Source of the DNA: an uncultured Lentisphaeria bacterium | Lineage (GTDB): Bacteria; Verrucomicrobiota; Lentisphaeria; Victivallales; Victivallaceae | DNA: 7,435 nucleotides | Reading direction: 5' to 3' | Assembly: GCA_949298665.1 (NCBI GenBank) | Contig: CASFXO010000153.1 | Coordinates: 1-7,435, forward strand | In this document: positions 1-6,012 of the stretch, in pieces | How positions within the stretch are numbered: position 1 is the first letter of the stretch | Layout of the letters: each line of letters begins with the position of its first letter | The notes under the pieces: model-generated | Seen by the model: only the letters and a program-made list of their open reading frames with translations | What the model was told of the DNA's origin: nothing | Databases searched by the model: none | Position numbers and translations under genes: made by a program

Positions 1-1037
1 TGAACGTCAAACTGGTTTCGGTGGAAGAGATCTTCTCGGAATCGGATCTGGTGTCGCTGCACATTCCGGAAAACAACGATACCCGCGGCATGATCAACCG
101 GCGGCTGCTGGAGCTGCTCAAGCCCGGCGCCGTGCTGGTCAACTGCGCCCGCGCCGGCATCATCAACGAAGCGGACCTGCGCGCGGTCAAGGCGGAAAAG
201 AAGCTGATCTTCTGCAATGACGTCTATCCCAAGGACGCCGCCGGGCCCAAGTCGGTGGCCGACGTGGCCGACCTGATGCTGCCGCACCTCGGGGCGAATA
301 CGCATGAAGCCAATTTCATGGCGGCGCGCCGGGCGGCGGAGCAGACCATCGCCTATTTTGAGCAGGGCATCACCAACTGCGTCGTCAACAAGGCGGTCCC
401 GGACGGGCTGGACATCCGCTACCAGCAGCTGGCTTACGTGCTGACCAGTCTGGCCTATTCCTACCTCGGCCGGGACAAGAACCCGACCCGGATCGAAACC
501 AGTTTCTACGGGGATCTGGCCCGTTTCGCCAAATGGATGACCGCGCCGATCGCGGCCGGAATCGCGGCGGAATTCGCCGCCGACAGCGGCGCCGCCGATG
601 CGGAAAAATGCCTGAGCGACAGCGGGATTGAATTGATCAACCGGGAAGTGGACAACGACAAGCACTACGGGAATTCGATGACCATCGATCTCGCCGTCGG
701 CGACGATCTGGTGCGGAAAGTCAGCGTGCGCGGCACCATCGTCGAAAACCGGCTGATGATTTCCCGGGTCAACCGCTTCGACGAACTTTATCTCGAACCC
801 AGCGGCAGCCACCTGTTCGTCGAGTACGCCGATGAGCCCGGCGTCATCGGGCGCATTGCCGGCATTCTCGGCGAGAAGAACATCAACATCATCGACATCC
901 GGGCGCCGCAGGATCTGGAAAAGGGCTGCTCGCTGTGCGTGGTGAAGACCAACGTCGCCGTGCCGGACATGCTGGTGGAAAAGATCCGGGAAGCGGTCAA
1001 GGCCGCCCGGGCGTTCCAGTTCAGTTACAACGGCTGA
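1..1037 (+). CDS. serA: D-3-phosphoglycerate dehydrogenase, 5'-truncated by window edge
   Basis: This is the NAD-dependent enzyme that oxidises 3-phosphoglycerate to 3-phosphohydroxypyruvate, the first step of cytosolic serine synthesis. The frame is open from base 3, so the true start lies left of the window; the GTG at 21 is an internal Val codon (numbered 1 here). Visible parts are the end of the Rossmann domain with VSLHIP (11-16), GAVLVNCARAG with the substrate/catalytic Arg at 44, and PHLGANT with the catalytic His at 89; then a middle region (about 120-255) resembling the allosteric substrate-binding domain; then a C-terminal ACT domain (about 264-338, core DEPGVIGRIAGIL), typical of serine-regulated enzymes. 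The usual DVFxxEP catalytic Glu is replaced by Asp72 in DVYPKDA. The gene is followed by an intrinsic terminator at 1086-1130. It could in principle be another 2-hydroxyacid dehydrogenase, but the ACT tail argues for SerA. Confidence 0.87.
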   Translation, partial: NVKLVSVEEIFSESDLVSLHIPENNDTRGMINRRLLELLKPGAVLVNCARAGIINEADLRAVKAEKKLIFCNDVYPKDAAGPKSVADVADLMLPHLGANTHEANFMAARRAAEQTIAYFEQGITNCVVNKAVPDGLDIRYQQLAYVLTSLAYSYLGRDKNPTRIETSFYGDLARFAKWMTAPIAAGIAAEFAADSGAADAEKCLSDSGIELINREVDNDKHYGNSMTIDLAVGDDLVRKVSVRGTIVENRLMISRVNRFDELYLEPSGSHLFVEYADEPGVIGRIAGILGEKNINIIDIRAPQDLEKGCSLCVVKTNVAVPDMLVEKIREAVKAARAFQFSYNG

Positions 1038-1085
1038 GCCGGTTGCGCGCCGGTTGGTTGCGGTTCGGCGGAACCCTCGTCACAG

Positions 1086-1130
1086 ACCGTCGGAGCGAAG
1101 CGGATTCCGCTCCGGCGGTTGTTCTTTTTT
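1086..1130 (+). terminator. Rho-independent terminator downstream of serA
   Basis: A 12-bp stem (1086-1097 with 1108-1119, one G-T wobble, 10-nt loop) is GC-rich and followed directly by a T-rich tract, TGTTCTTTTTT, ending at 1130. It starts 48 bp after the serA stop and ends 64 bp before the 3' end of the convergent gene. Read on the minus strand the hairpin is not followed by a T-tract, so it should act only on plus-strand transcripts. I see no T-tract hairpin for the convergent minus operon in 1038-1194. Confidence 0.88.
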
Positions 1131-1194
1131 GAAGCGGACGGAAGCGTCACGACGCCGACCGGCCGGAGAGCCGAAGGGAGCGGCCGCCGGACGG

Positions 1195-2199
1195 TTATTT
1201 CGTCCCGGCGGTTTCCGCCGCTTCCGCCGCCGCCGCCCGGGCTTGAAAGTCTTCCAGCAGCGCCATGACGGCGCCGACCAGATACCCTGCTGCGAACACC
1301 ACCGCTCCGGCCGCGTATTCCTCATGACAGAGCGGGAGATAAATCCCCACCGCCGCAGCGCCCAGCAGTGTCAGGGAGCCGAAAAACTGCAATTTGTCCG
1401 TTCGTCCCGCAATCCGGTAGAGAAGATAAAACAGATTGATTCCCGGCGCCAGATAGAACAGTTGCGGCAGCGGATCGAGTTTCCTCCGGCGCCATCCGTC
1501 AACGGCTCCGTACAGCCACGCCCCCGCCAGCAGCAGCCCCGCCGGATACAGCCAGCCGGCTCTGCCGGTGCGGGCGGCGATCACCGTCAGCAGGATCGCC
1601 AGCCCGTAAGCCCCCATGCCGAGGCCGGGCGCGATGGCCGGGCGCAGCGACCGGAGCAGCAGCCAGACCGGATACAGCAGATGCAGCACCGGGATCAGGG
1701 CGGCGCGCCGGAGGCTCCGGCTCAGGTCCGGGCGGCGCGGCGCAACCTCCGGAGCGGGAGATGGCGCTTGTGAAGAGAGCGGCGAAACGGCGTCTGTCAT
1801 GGCCGGTGCTGCGCCGCGGTCGGCGGGTTCCGCCGGTGCTGCTGCTGCGGTGGCGGCGGGCGGAGCGGGTGTTGCGGCGACGGTCGTCGGTGCGGGGGGC
1901 GGTACGGCGCCGGCCGCCGGTCCACCGTCCAGTTCGCGAATGACGGCGGAGCAGGCGTCTTCGAAGAACTCCGGATCGAAGTCGGTCAATTCGGCATCGG
2001 CTCCTTCGTGGGCGGCCTTGTTGCGGACGGCGGCGATGTAGTGCAGCAGCCGGACCGCTTCCGGCGGCAGCACGTCTCCCAGGGAATCGGTCAATTCGTG
2101 GATGCCTGCGCCGGTGGCGCCGCGCCGCCGCAGGGCGCTTTCGACCGCGCCCGAACCGACGATGATCCGGCCGATGAGTTCGATGCGCTGCTGTTCCAT
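1195..2199 (-). CDS. DUF4145/HEPN-like domain fused to a six-TM membrane protein
   Basis: A 334-aa protein that I cannot assign to a characterised function. Residues about 5-88 resemble the DUF4145 family: helical, with an LPPEAVRLLHYIAAVRNKAA stretch ending in R59-N-K-A-A-H64, which matches the R-x4-H pattern of HEPN-type domains. Residues about 91-155 form a low-complexity Pro/Ala/Thr linker. The C-terminal half has about six hydrophobic segments (about 167-183, 195-209, 216-233, 247-263, 272-290 and 296-315), and the tail is short and Ala/Glu-rich. No signal peptide is seen, so the N-domain is probably cytoplasmic. The ATG follows the M32 peptidase stop by 3 bp, and its GGAGG (2208-2212 on the complement, 8-nt spacer) lies inside the peptidase's last codons, implying one transcript and probably translational coupling. 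Some HEPN proteins are RNases, but the R-x4-H motif alone does not prove catalysis, and many DUF4145 proteins are uncharacterised. Confidence 0.8.
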   Translation of the reverse strand: MEQQRIELIGRIIVGSGAVESALRRRGATGAGIHELTDSLGDVLPPEAVRLLHYIAAVRNKAAHEGADAELTDFDPEFFEDACSAVIRELDGGPAAGAVPPPAPTTVAATPAPPAATAAAAPAEPADRGAAPAMTDAVSPLSSQAPSPAPEVAPRRPDLSRSLRRAALIPVLHLLYPVWLLLRSLRPAIAPGLGMGAYGLAILLTVIAARTGRAGWLYPAGLLLAGAWLYGAVDGWRRRKLDPLPQLFYLAPGINLFYLLYRIAGRTDKLQFFGSLTLLGAAAVGIYLPLCHEEYAAGAVVFAAGYLVGAVMALLEDFQARAAAAEAAETAGTK

Positions 2200-2202
2200 G
2201 GT

Positions 2203-3696
2203 TCAGGCCTCCGGCAGATAACGGTCGGCCAGATAACGCAGGAACGGTTCGGCCCGGAGCCGGGCGTCGCCGAAAAGCCGTTGCCGCAATTCTCCGGGCA
2301 GGTAGCGGGCGCCGTGGCGGTGGACGCGTTCCCGGAGCCACTCCCGCAGAGGCCGCAGGTCTCCGGCGGCAATGCGTTCGTCCAGCCCGGGCAGTTCCCG
2401 GCGGGCCAGTTCCCAGAGCTGGGCGGCGAGCAGATTGCCGATGGTGTAAGTGGGAAAATAACCGAAGCCGCCGGTCGGCCAGTGCACGTCCTGAAGCACG
2501 CCGCGGGTGTCGTCGGCGGGGGTGATATGGAGATATTCCCGCATTTTTTCGTGCCATAATTCCGGAAGGTCGGCACAGCGGACGCGGCCGTGAATCAGCT
2601 CTTTTTCGATATCGTAGCGCAGAAGAATGTGGCAGTTGTAGGTGACTTCGTCGGATTCGATGCGGATCTCCGAACGTTCGACCCGGTTGACCGTCGCCAG
2701 AAAGTCCGCTTCGCTCACATCGGCCAGCTGCCCCGGGAAATACCGGTGCAGATGCGGCAGAAACGCCTGCCAGAATGCCGCGGAGCGCGCCACCTGGTTT
2801 TCCCACAGGCGCGACTGCGACTCGTGAAACCCCAGGGACGCGCCGTCCGCCAGCGGCGTCCGGTCCAGCTCGGAGGCGATGCCGAGCGAATAAAGGGCGT
2901 GTCCGCATTCGTGCACGCAGCTGAGGATGCAGCTCAGAAAATCCCGTTCGTCGATATGGGTGGTGATGCGCACATCGTCCAGTCCGAAATCGGTGGTGAA
3001 GGGATGTTCGGTGAGATCCAGCCGGCCATGTTGAAAATCAAATCCCATGGCTGTAACCAGATCTCTGGAAAATTCCATCTGCGCCGCCGCCGGGAAGGTG
3101 CGGTCGGAAAAGTCCGGACCGGATTTCTGAGCGGCGATGACGGCATCGATCAGCCCCGGCAGCCGGGTACGCAGTTCGGCGAAAACCACGTCCAGCTCCG
3201 CGGCGGTCTGTCCCGGTTCATAATCGTCCAGCAACGCGTCGTAGAGGCGTTCTTCCGGAGCGAAGAGTGCGGCGTACTGCCGTTTCAGGTCGACGATCTT
3301 TTCCAGCCGGGGGGCGAGAATGCGGAAATCCCGCTGTTCCCGGGCCCGGAGCCAGTCGGCATAGGCTTCGGCCGTGGTCGCGCTCAGGTCCGCCGCCAGT
3401 GCCTCCGGCACCCGGACGTGCCGGTCGTAATGGCGCCGGGCGGCCCGGAGCAGGGCGAATTCGATCGTGTCGGGTTCGGGCGGATGGTTTTCCAGCGCCT
3501 CGATGGTTCGGCCCAGTTCGGGCGCGGTGGCGGCGCGGTGGAGGTGGCGGCTCAGTGCGGCGATCTGCCGGGCGCGGCCCTTTTCCGAGCCGGGAGGCAG
3601 GAAGGTCTGCTGATCCCATTCGAGGACGGCGGCGGCGGCCTTGAGGTCGGCGATTTCGGCCAATTGCTGTTTCAGGGCGGTGAAATTCGGTTTCAT
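2203..3696 (-). CDS. M32-family metallocarboxypeptidase (carboxypeptidase Taq type)
   Basis: A zinc-dependent carboxypeptidase that removes C-terminal residues from peptides; it is cytoplasmic, with no signal peptide. The 497-aa length matches the roughly 500-aa family norm. Diagnostic features are the N-terminal LEWDQQTFLPPGSEKGRARQ region (25-44), HPFT (231-234), the zinc-binding and catalytic HECGH (H262, E263, H266), the third zinc ligand Glu292 in HESQSRLWEN (291-300), DEVTYN (349-354), and GGFGYFPTYTIGN (409-421). All the family's key residues seem intact. The ATG at 3696 is preceded by AAGGAG (complement of 3705-3710) with an 8-nt spacer, and a good promoter lies just upstream, so this is the first gene of a two-gene operon with the membrane protein at 1195-2199. 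The role is probably peptide turnover; the physiological substrate cannot be read from sequence. Confidence 0.96.
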   Translation of the reverse strand: MKPNFTALKQQLAEIADLKAAAAVLEWDQQTFLPPGSEKGRARQIAALSRHLHRAATAPELGRTIEALENHPPEPDTIEFALLRAARRHYDRHVRVPEALAADLSATTAEAYADWLRAREQRDFRILAPRLEKIVDLKRQYAALFAPEERLYDALLDDYEPGQTAAELDVVFAELRTRLPGLIDAVIAAQKSGPDFSDRTFPAAAQMEFSRDLVTAMGFDFQHGRLDLTEHPFTTDFGLDDVRITTHIDERDFLSCILSCVHECGHALYSLGIASELDRTPLADGASLGFHESQSRLWENQVARSAAFWQAFLPHLHRYFPGQLADVSEADFLATVNRVERSEIRIESDEVTYNCHILLRYDIEKELIHGRVRCADLPELWHEKMREYLHITPADDTRGVLQDVHWPTGGFGYFPTYTIGNLLAAQLWELARRELPGLDERIAAGDLRPLREWLRERVHRHGARYLPGELRQRLFGDARLRAEPFLRYLADRYLPEA

Positions 3697-3726
3697 CCGA
3701 TATGCTCCTTCAGGACTTCTGGGAGA

Positions 3727-3754
3727 ACTGTACAGGGAAAGTGCAGGAAGTCAA
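3727..3754 (-). promoter_or_regulatory. Predicted sigma70-type promoter of the peptidase operon
   Basis: On the minus strand TTGACT (complement of 3749-3754, 5/6 match to the -35 consensus) is separated by 16 bp from TACAGT (complement of 3727-3732, 4/6 match to -10). Transcription would begin near 3720, giving a leader of about 24 nt that contains the AAGGAG of the peptidase gene. This is a consensus match only. Confidence 0.6.
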
Positions 3755-3774
3755 CCCCGCTTCCGTTTTTTCCT

Positions 3775-3863
3775 CATGAAAATTTCCCGGATGGGGGGCA
3801 TGTGTTGGCTGCGGCAGGAAGGAGGCTGACGCCGGATTGGGCAGATTTCCATGAAAATCCCGG
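3775..3863. repeat. Pair of near-identical direct repeats, possible operator sites
   Basis: CATGAAAATTTCCCGG (3775-3790) recurs as CATGAAAATCCCGG (3850-3863), differing by loss of two T residues, with starts 75 bp apart. Both copies lie between the two predicted divergent -35 boxes, where a regulator could affect either operon. With only two copies and an indel between them, chance is possible. Confidence 0.35.
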
Positions 3864-3883
3864 GAGGGGAAAGGTTTTTCCAC

Positions 3884-3912
3884 TTGACGAAACGGACTTT
3901 GTGATGTATTTC
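3884..3912 (+). promoter_or_regulatory. Candidate promoter of the symporter-HAD operon
   Basis: TTGACG (3884-3889, 5/6 match to the -35 consensus) is followed after 17 bp by TATTTC (3907-3912), a weak -10; TGTATT at 15-bp spacing (3905-3910) is an alternative. Transcription would start near 3919, leaving a structured leader of about 140 nt before the start codon at 4058. The -35 is convincing, the -10 less so. Confidence 0.45.
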
Positions 3913-3931
3913 TACCTGACGAATCCGGTAT

Positions 3932-4035
3932 GGATGACGGCGCCCGGCAAAATTTTCCGCCGTCGTCCGGGCATTCCGGCGACGGAACATCGCGCCGGAC
4001 GGTGCGCGCCGGGTGGACGGTTTCTCCGGAAAATT
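3932..4035 (+). promoter_or_regulatory. Structured leader with mutually exclusive hairpins (candidate cis-regulatory RNA)
   Basis: Three helices can be drawn in the predicted 5' leader of the symporter gene. Helix A pairs 3932-3942 with 3958-3968 (11 bp, one G-T wobble, 15-nt loop). Helix B pairs 3960-3965 with 3980-3985 and 3967-3970 with 3976-3979 (10 bp, one bulged T, 5-nt loop). Helix C pairs 3951-3959 with 4027-4035 (9 bp, mostly A-T), closing a domain that contains B and a small 5-bp hairpin (3991-3995 with 4004-4008). A uses the same bases as B and C, so A and B+C cannot coexist. No T-tract follows, so it does not look like an intrinsic attenuator, and no known riboswitch class was recognised. 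GC-rich DNA forms hairpins easily, so this is a hypothesis. Confidence 0.35.
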
Positions 4036-4057
4036 CAAGCAGAAATGAGAGTTGCTT

Positions 4058-5389
4058 ATGTTGAAGAAATGGCTCAAGGGATACTTTTCGATTCCGCTGG
4101 TCTGGCGCGTCGCCGTTGCCTTTGTACTCGGGATTGCCGTCGGGATCGGCTGTTCCCGGCTGGGGGCCTGTTACGGCGAGGAGACGCTGGCGCGGATCAC
4201 CGGGGTGATTTCACCTTTCGGGACGGTGCTGATCGCGATGCTGAAGATGGTGGTGATTCCCATCATCTTCTTTTCTCTGGTCTCGGGGGCCGCGAGTCTG
4301 CCGGTGAAGAAGTTCGGCAAACTGGGGCTGTCGGTGCTGGTCTGGTATTTTCTGACTTCGCTTTTCGCGGGCGTTTTCGGAATCTTTCTGGCGGTCATCA
4401 TGAATCCGGCGATGGCAAACGCTCAGAAATTTTCCGAAAAATTCATCCCGCAGGTCAGCTCCATGAAAATGCACGGCGCGGGCGGCGGTATTTCCCAGTT
4501 CATCAGCAATCTGTTCATGAATCCGTTTCAGGCGCTCGGCGAGGGGCAGTTTCTGCCGATCATCATTTTCGCCATTCTGTTCGGGCTGGCCGCCCGCATC
4601 GTGGTGGAGGAACACGGCGAACATTCCCGGACCGGCCGCTCGGTGGAGCTGATGCTGGAGGTGTTCGACGCCGCCCAGAAGGCGGCGTTCAAGATCACGG
4701 ACTGGGTCATGGAATATTTTCCCATCGGGGTATTCGCGCTGACGACGGTCAATTTCGCCATCTACGGGTTGAATCTCTTTTTCCCGTATGTCCGGATTGC
4801 GGGGTGCGTGATCATCGGCGTCGTGCTGATGATCTTCCTGATTTATCCGCTTTTCCTGCTGCTGTTCTGCCGGGAAAATCCCTACCGGGTGCTGAATAAG
4901 ATCAAGGAGGCCATTGTTACGGCATTTCTGACCCGTTCCAGTGCGGCGACGCTGCCGGTGTCGTTCCGGGTGGCCAATGAACAGCTGCATGTGAAGGAGC
5001 AGCTGTCGAGCTTCGTGCTGCCGCTCGGCGCCACGGTCAACATGGACGGCGTATGTATTCATCTGCCGGTGTTTGCGATTCTGGCGGCGAACATCTTCGG
5101 GATGGAGCTCGGGGTGTCGCAGCTGGCGGTGCTGCTGATTTCGGTGGTGTTCGCCTCGATCGGCGCCGGCGGAATTCCGGGCGGAAGTGTCTTTCTGTTG
5201 TTCATGGTGCTGGCGAATCTGGGCCTGAACGATTTCGAGGTTTCGATGATCGTGGCGCTGGCCATCGGAATCAATCCGTTGCTGGACATGTTCGAAACGG
5301 CCTGCAATGTGGCCGGGGACAACGTCTGCAATTATATCGTCGCCAAACGTGGCGGCATGCTGGAAGTTCCCGGCGCGGAAGAACAATAG
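4058..5389 (+). CDS. Dicarboxylate/amino acid:cation symporter (SDF/DAACS family)
   Basis: An inner-membrane secondary transporter of the glutamate-transporter (GltPh-like) fold that imports an organic or amino acid with Na+ or H+. It is 443 aa from ATG 4058, close to the usual family length. It shows an N-terminal transmembrane series, the HP1 motif TRSSAATLP (serines 293-295 region), NMDG (328-331) of TM7, the HP2 motif AGGIPGG (370-376), and TM8 LLDMFETACNVAGDN with Asp410, Thr414, Asn417 and Asp421. Glu413 occupies the place of the substrate-binding Arg397 of GltPh, Val332 the place of Thr314, and Asn406 the place of Asp390, which suggests a non-acidic substrate. TTG 4052 is an alternative start two codons upstream; ATG is preferred because GAGAG (4047-4051) sits 6 nt before it, although this ribosome site is weak. 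The HAD gene follows after 28 bp, without a terminator. Confidence 0.93.
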   Translation: MLKKWLKGYFSIPLVWRVAVAFVLGIAVGIGCSRLGACYGEETLARITGVISPFGTVLIAMLKMVVIPIIFFSLVSGAASLPVKKFGKLGLSVLVWYFLTSLFAGVFGIFLAVIMNPAMANAQKFSEKFIPQVSSMKMHGAGGGISQFISNLFMNPFQALGEGQFLPIIIFAILFGLAARIVVEEHGEHSRTGRSVELMLEVFDAAQKAAFKITDWVMEYFPIGVFALTTVNFAIYGLNLFFPYVRIAGCVIIGVVLMIFLIYPLFLLLFCRENPYRVLNKIKEAIVTAFLTRSSAATLPVSFRVANEQLHVKEQLSSFVLPLGATVNMDGVCIHLPVFAILAANIFGMELGVSQLAVLLISVVFASIGAGGIPGGSVFLLFMVLANLGLNDFEVSMIVALAIGINPLLDMFETACNVAGDNVCNYIVAKRGGMLEVPGAEEQ

Positions 5390-5417
5390 GAATGCAGGGG
5401 AAAGGCGGCTGGAAGCC

Positions 5418-6005
5418 ATGAAAGAACATCCGTTCATCGCTCTGGATATCGGCGGAGTCTGTCTGGAAATCCGTCCGGAACGTTGTTTCGGACTGCTCGG
5501 ATACCGGGCCATAGGAGAGGTTCCGCCGGCGTTGCTGGCGGGGGTGGAACGCTATGAACGGGGACGGATCGGAGAGGGGGAATTTCTGGCGCTTTTCCGC
5601 AGTGCGACCGGTTCGGAGCTGCCGGATGATTTCATCCGGTCGGCCTGGAACGCGATTCTGGCGGCGGAAATGCCCGGCATGGCGGAGCTGGTGCGGGATC
5701 TTCGGGCGGCGGGGACGGGGATTGTGCTGTTTTCTGACACGTCGCCGCTGCACATGACGGAATTCCGGCGTCGTTTTGAGATCGCCCGGCTGCTGCCGGA
5801 CGGCGTGTACAGTTTCGTGGTCGGCGCGAGAAAGCCGGACCCCGCGATGTTCGCCGCGCTGGAGGCGGATTACGGCAAGCCTTCGCTGTATGTGGACGAC
5901 CGGGAATTCTGCCTGAGCGGTGCGACGGCGTTCGACTGGCCGGTCTGCCGGTTCGAATCCGCCGGGCAGCTGCGTGGTGTACTGCGGGAGCGCGGATTGC
6001 TCTGA
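5418..6005 (+). CDS. HAD-superfamily hydrolase, subfamily IA (YihX-like phosphatase)
   Basis: A 195-aa cytosolic haloacid-dehalogenase-fold protein, probably a phosphatase acting on a small phosphorylated metabolite. Motif I is ALDIGGV with the nucleophile Asp10 (Gly at +2, as in the DLGNV-type members such as E. coli YihX); motif II is FSDTS with Ser106; motif III is Lys139 in GARKPDP; motif IV is YVDD with Asp160/Asp161 for Mg2+. A helical cap lies between about 20 and 85. Length and layout match YihX, a glucose-1-phosphate phosphatase, but substrate cannot be assigned from this. ATG 5418 is chosen because homology begins there; an in-frame codon at 5307 would overlap the symporter by over 80 bp. 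Its ribosome site is poor: AGGGGAAAGG ends about 12 nt upstream, and GGAAG is only 2 nt away. It probably lies in one transcript with the symporter. Confidence 0.87.
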   Translation: MKEHPFIALDIGGVCLEIRPERCFGLLGYRAIGEVPPALLAGVERYERGRIGEGEFLALFRSATGSELPDDFIRSAWNAILAAEMPGMAELVRDLRAAGTGIVLFSDTSPLHMTEFRRRFEIARLLPDGVYSFVVGARKPDPAMFAALEADYGKPSLYVDDREFCLSGATAFDWPVCRFESAGQLRGVLRERGLL

Positions 6006-6012
6006 ATCGGCG

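Larger units (their letters stand above)
3697..4057. other. 361-bp divergent intergenic region
   Basis: This stretch separates the minus-strand peptidase operon from the plus-strand symporter operon. It is visibly richer in A/T runs than the flanking genes. It holds a minus-strand promoter (3727-3754), a candidate plus-strand promoter (3884-3912), two similar direct repeats (3775-3790 and 3850-3863), and a structured predicted leader (3932-4035). Open frames crossing it show no recognisable protein family and are continuations of antisense frames of the flanking genes, so I call no gene here. Confidence 0.8.

Noticed and set aside
1131..1194. GC-rich inverted repeats (for example GGCCG with CGGCC) considered as a terminator for the minus-strand operon
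   Set aside because: The stems are only about 5 bp and no T-run follows on the minus strand.
1054..1773. Plus-strand open frame of 239 codons after serA
   Set aside because: It overlaps the 3' half of the DUF4145 membrane gene on the opposite strand; Arg/Gln/Pro-rich with no family resemblance, and it crosses the serA terminator.
1499..2908. Minus-strand open frame of 469 codons
   Set aside because: It is a shifted frame over the peptidase and DUF4145 genes, extremely rich in Arg, Pro and Ala, whereas the alternative frames give clear families with correct starts and ribosome sites.
3991..4012. Short direct repeat CGCGCCGG (3991-3998 and 4005-4012)
   Set aside because: Eight GC-only bases repeated at 14-bp period are easily due to composition; kept only as part of the leader structure.
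2590..4899. Plus-strand open frame of 769 codons
   Set aside because: It runs antisense to the M32 peptidase, through the intergenic region and out of frame into the symporter; it has no recognisable family, and its composition (Gly/Arg/Gln-rich) is typical of an antisense shadow in GC-rich DNA.
4211..5512. Minus-strand open frame of 433 codons
   Set aside because: It is antisense to the symporter; the translation is rich in His, Gln, Arg and Asp, as expected for the complement of a membrane-protein gene, with no domain.
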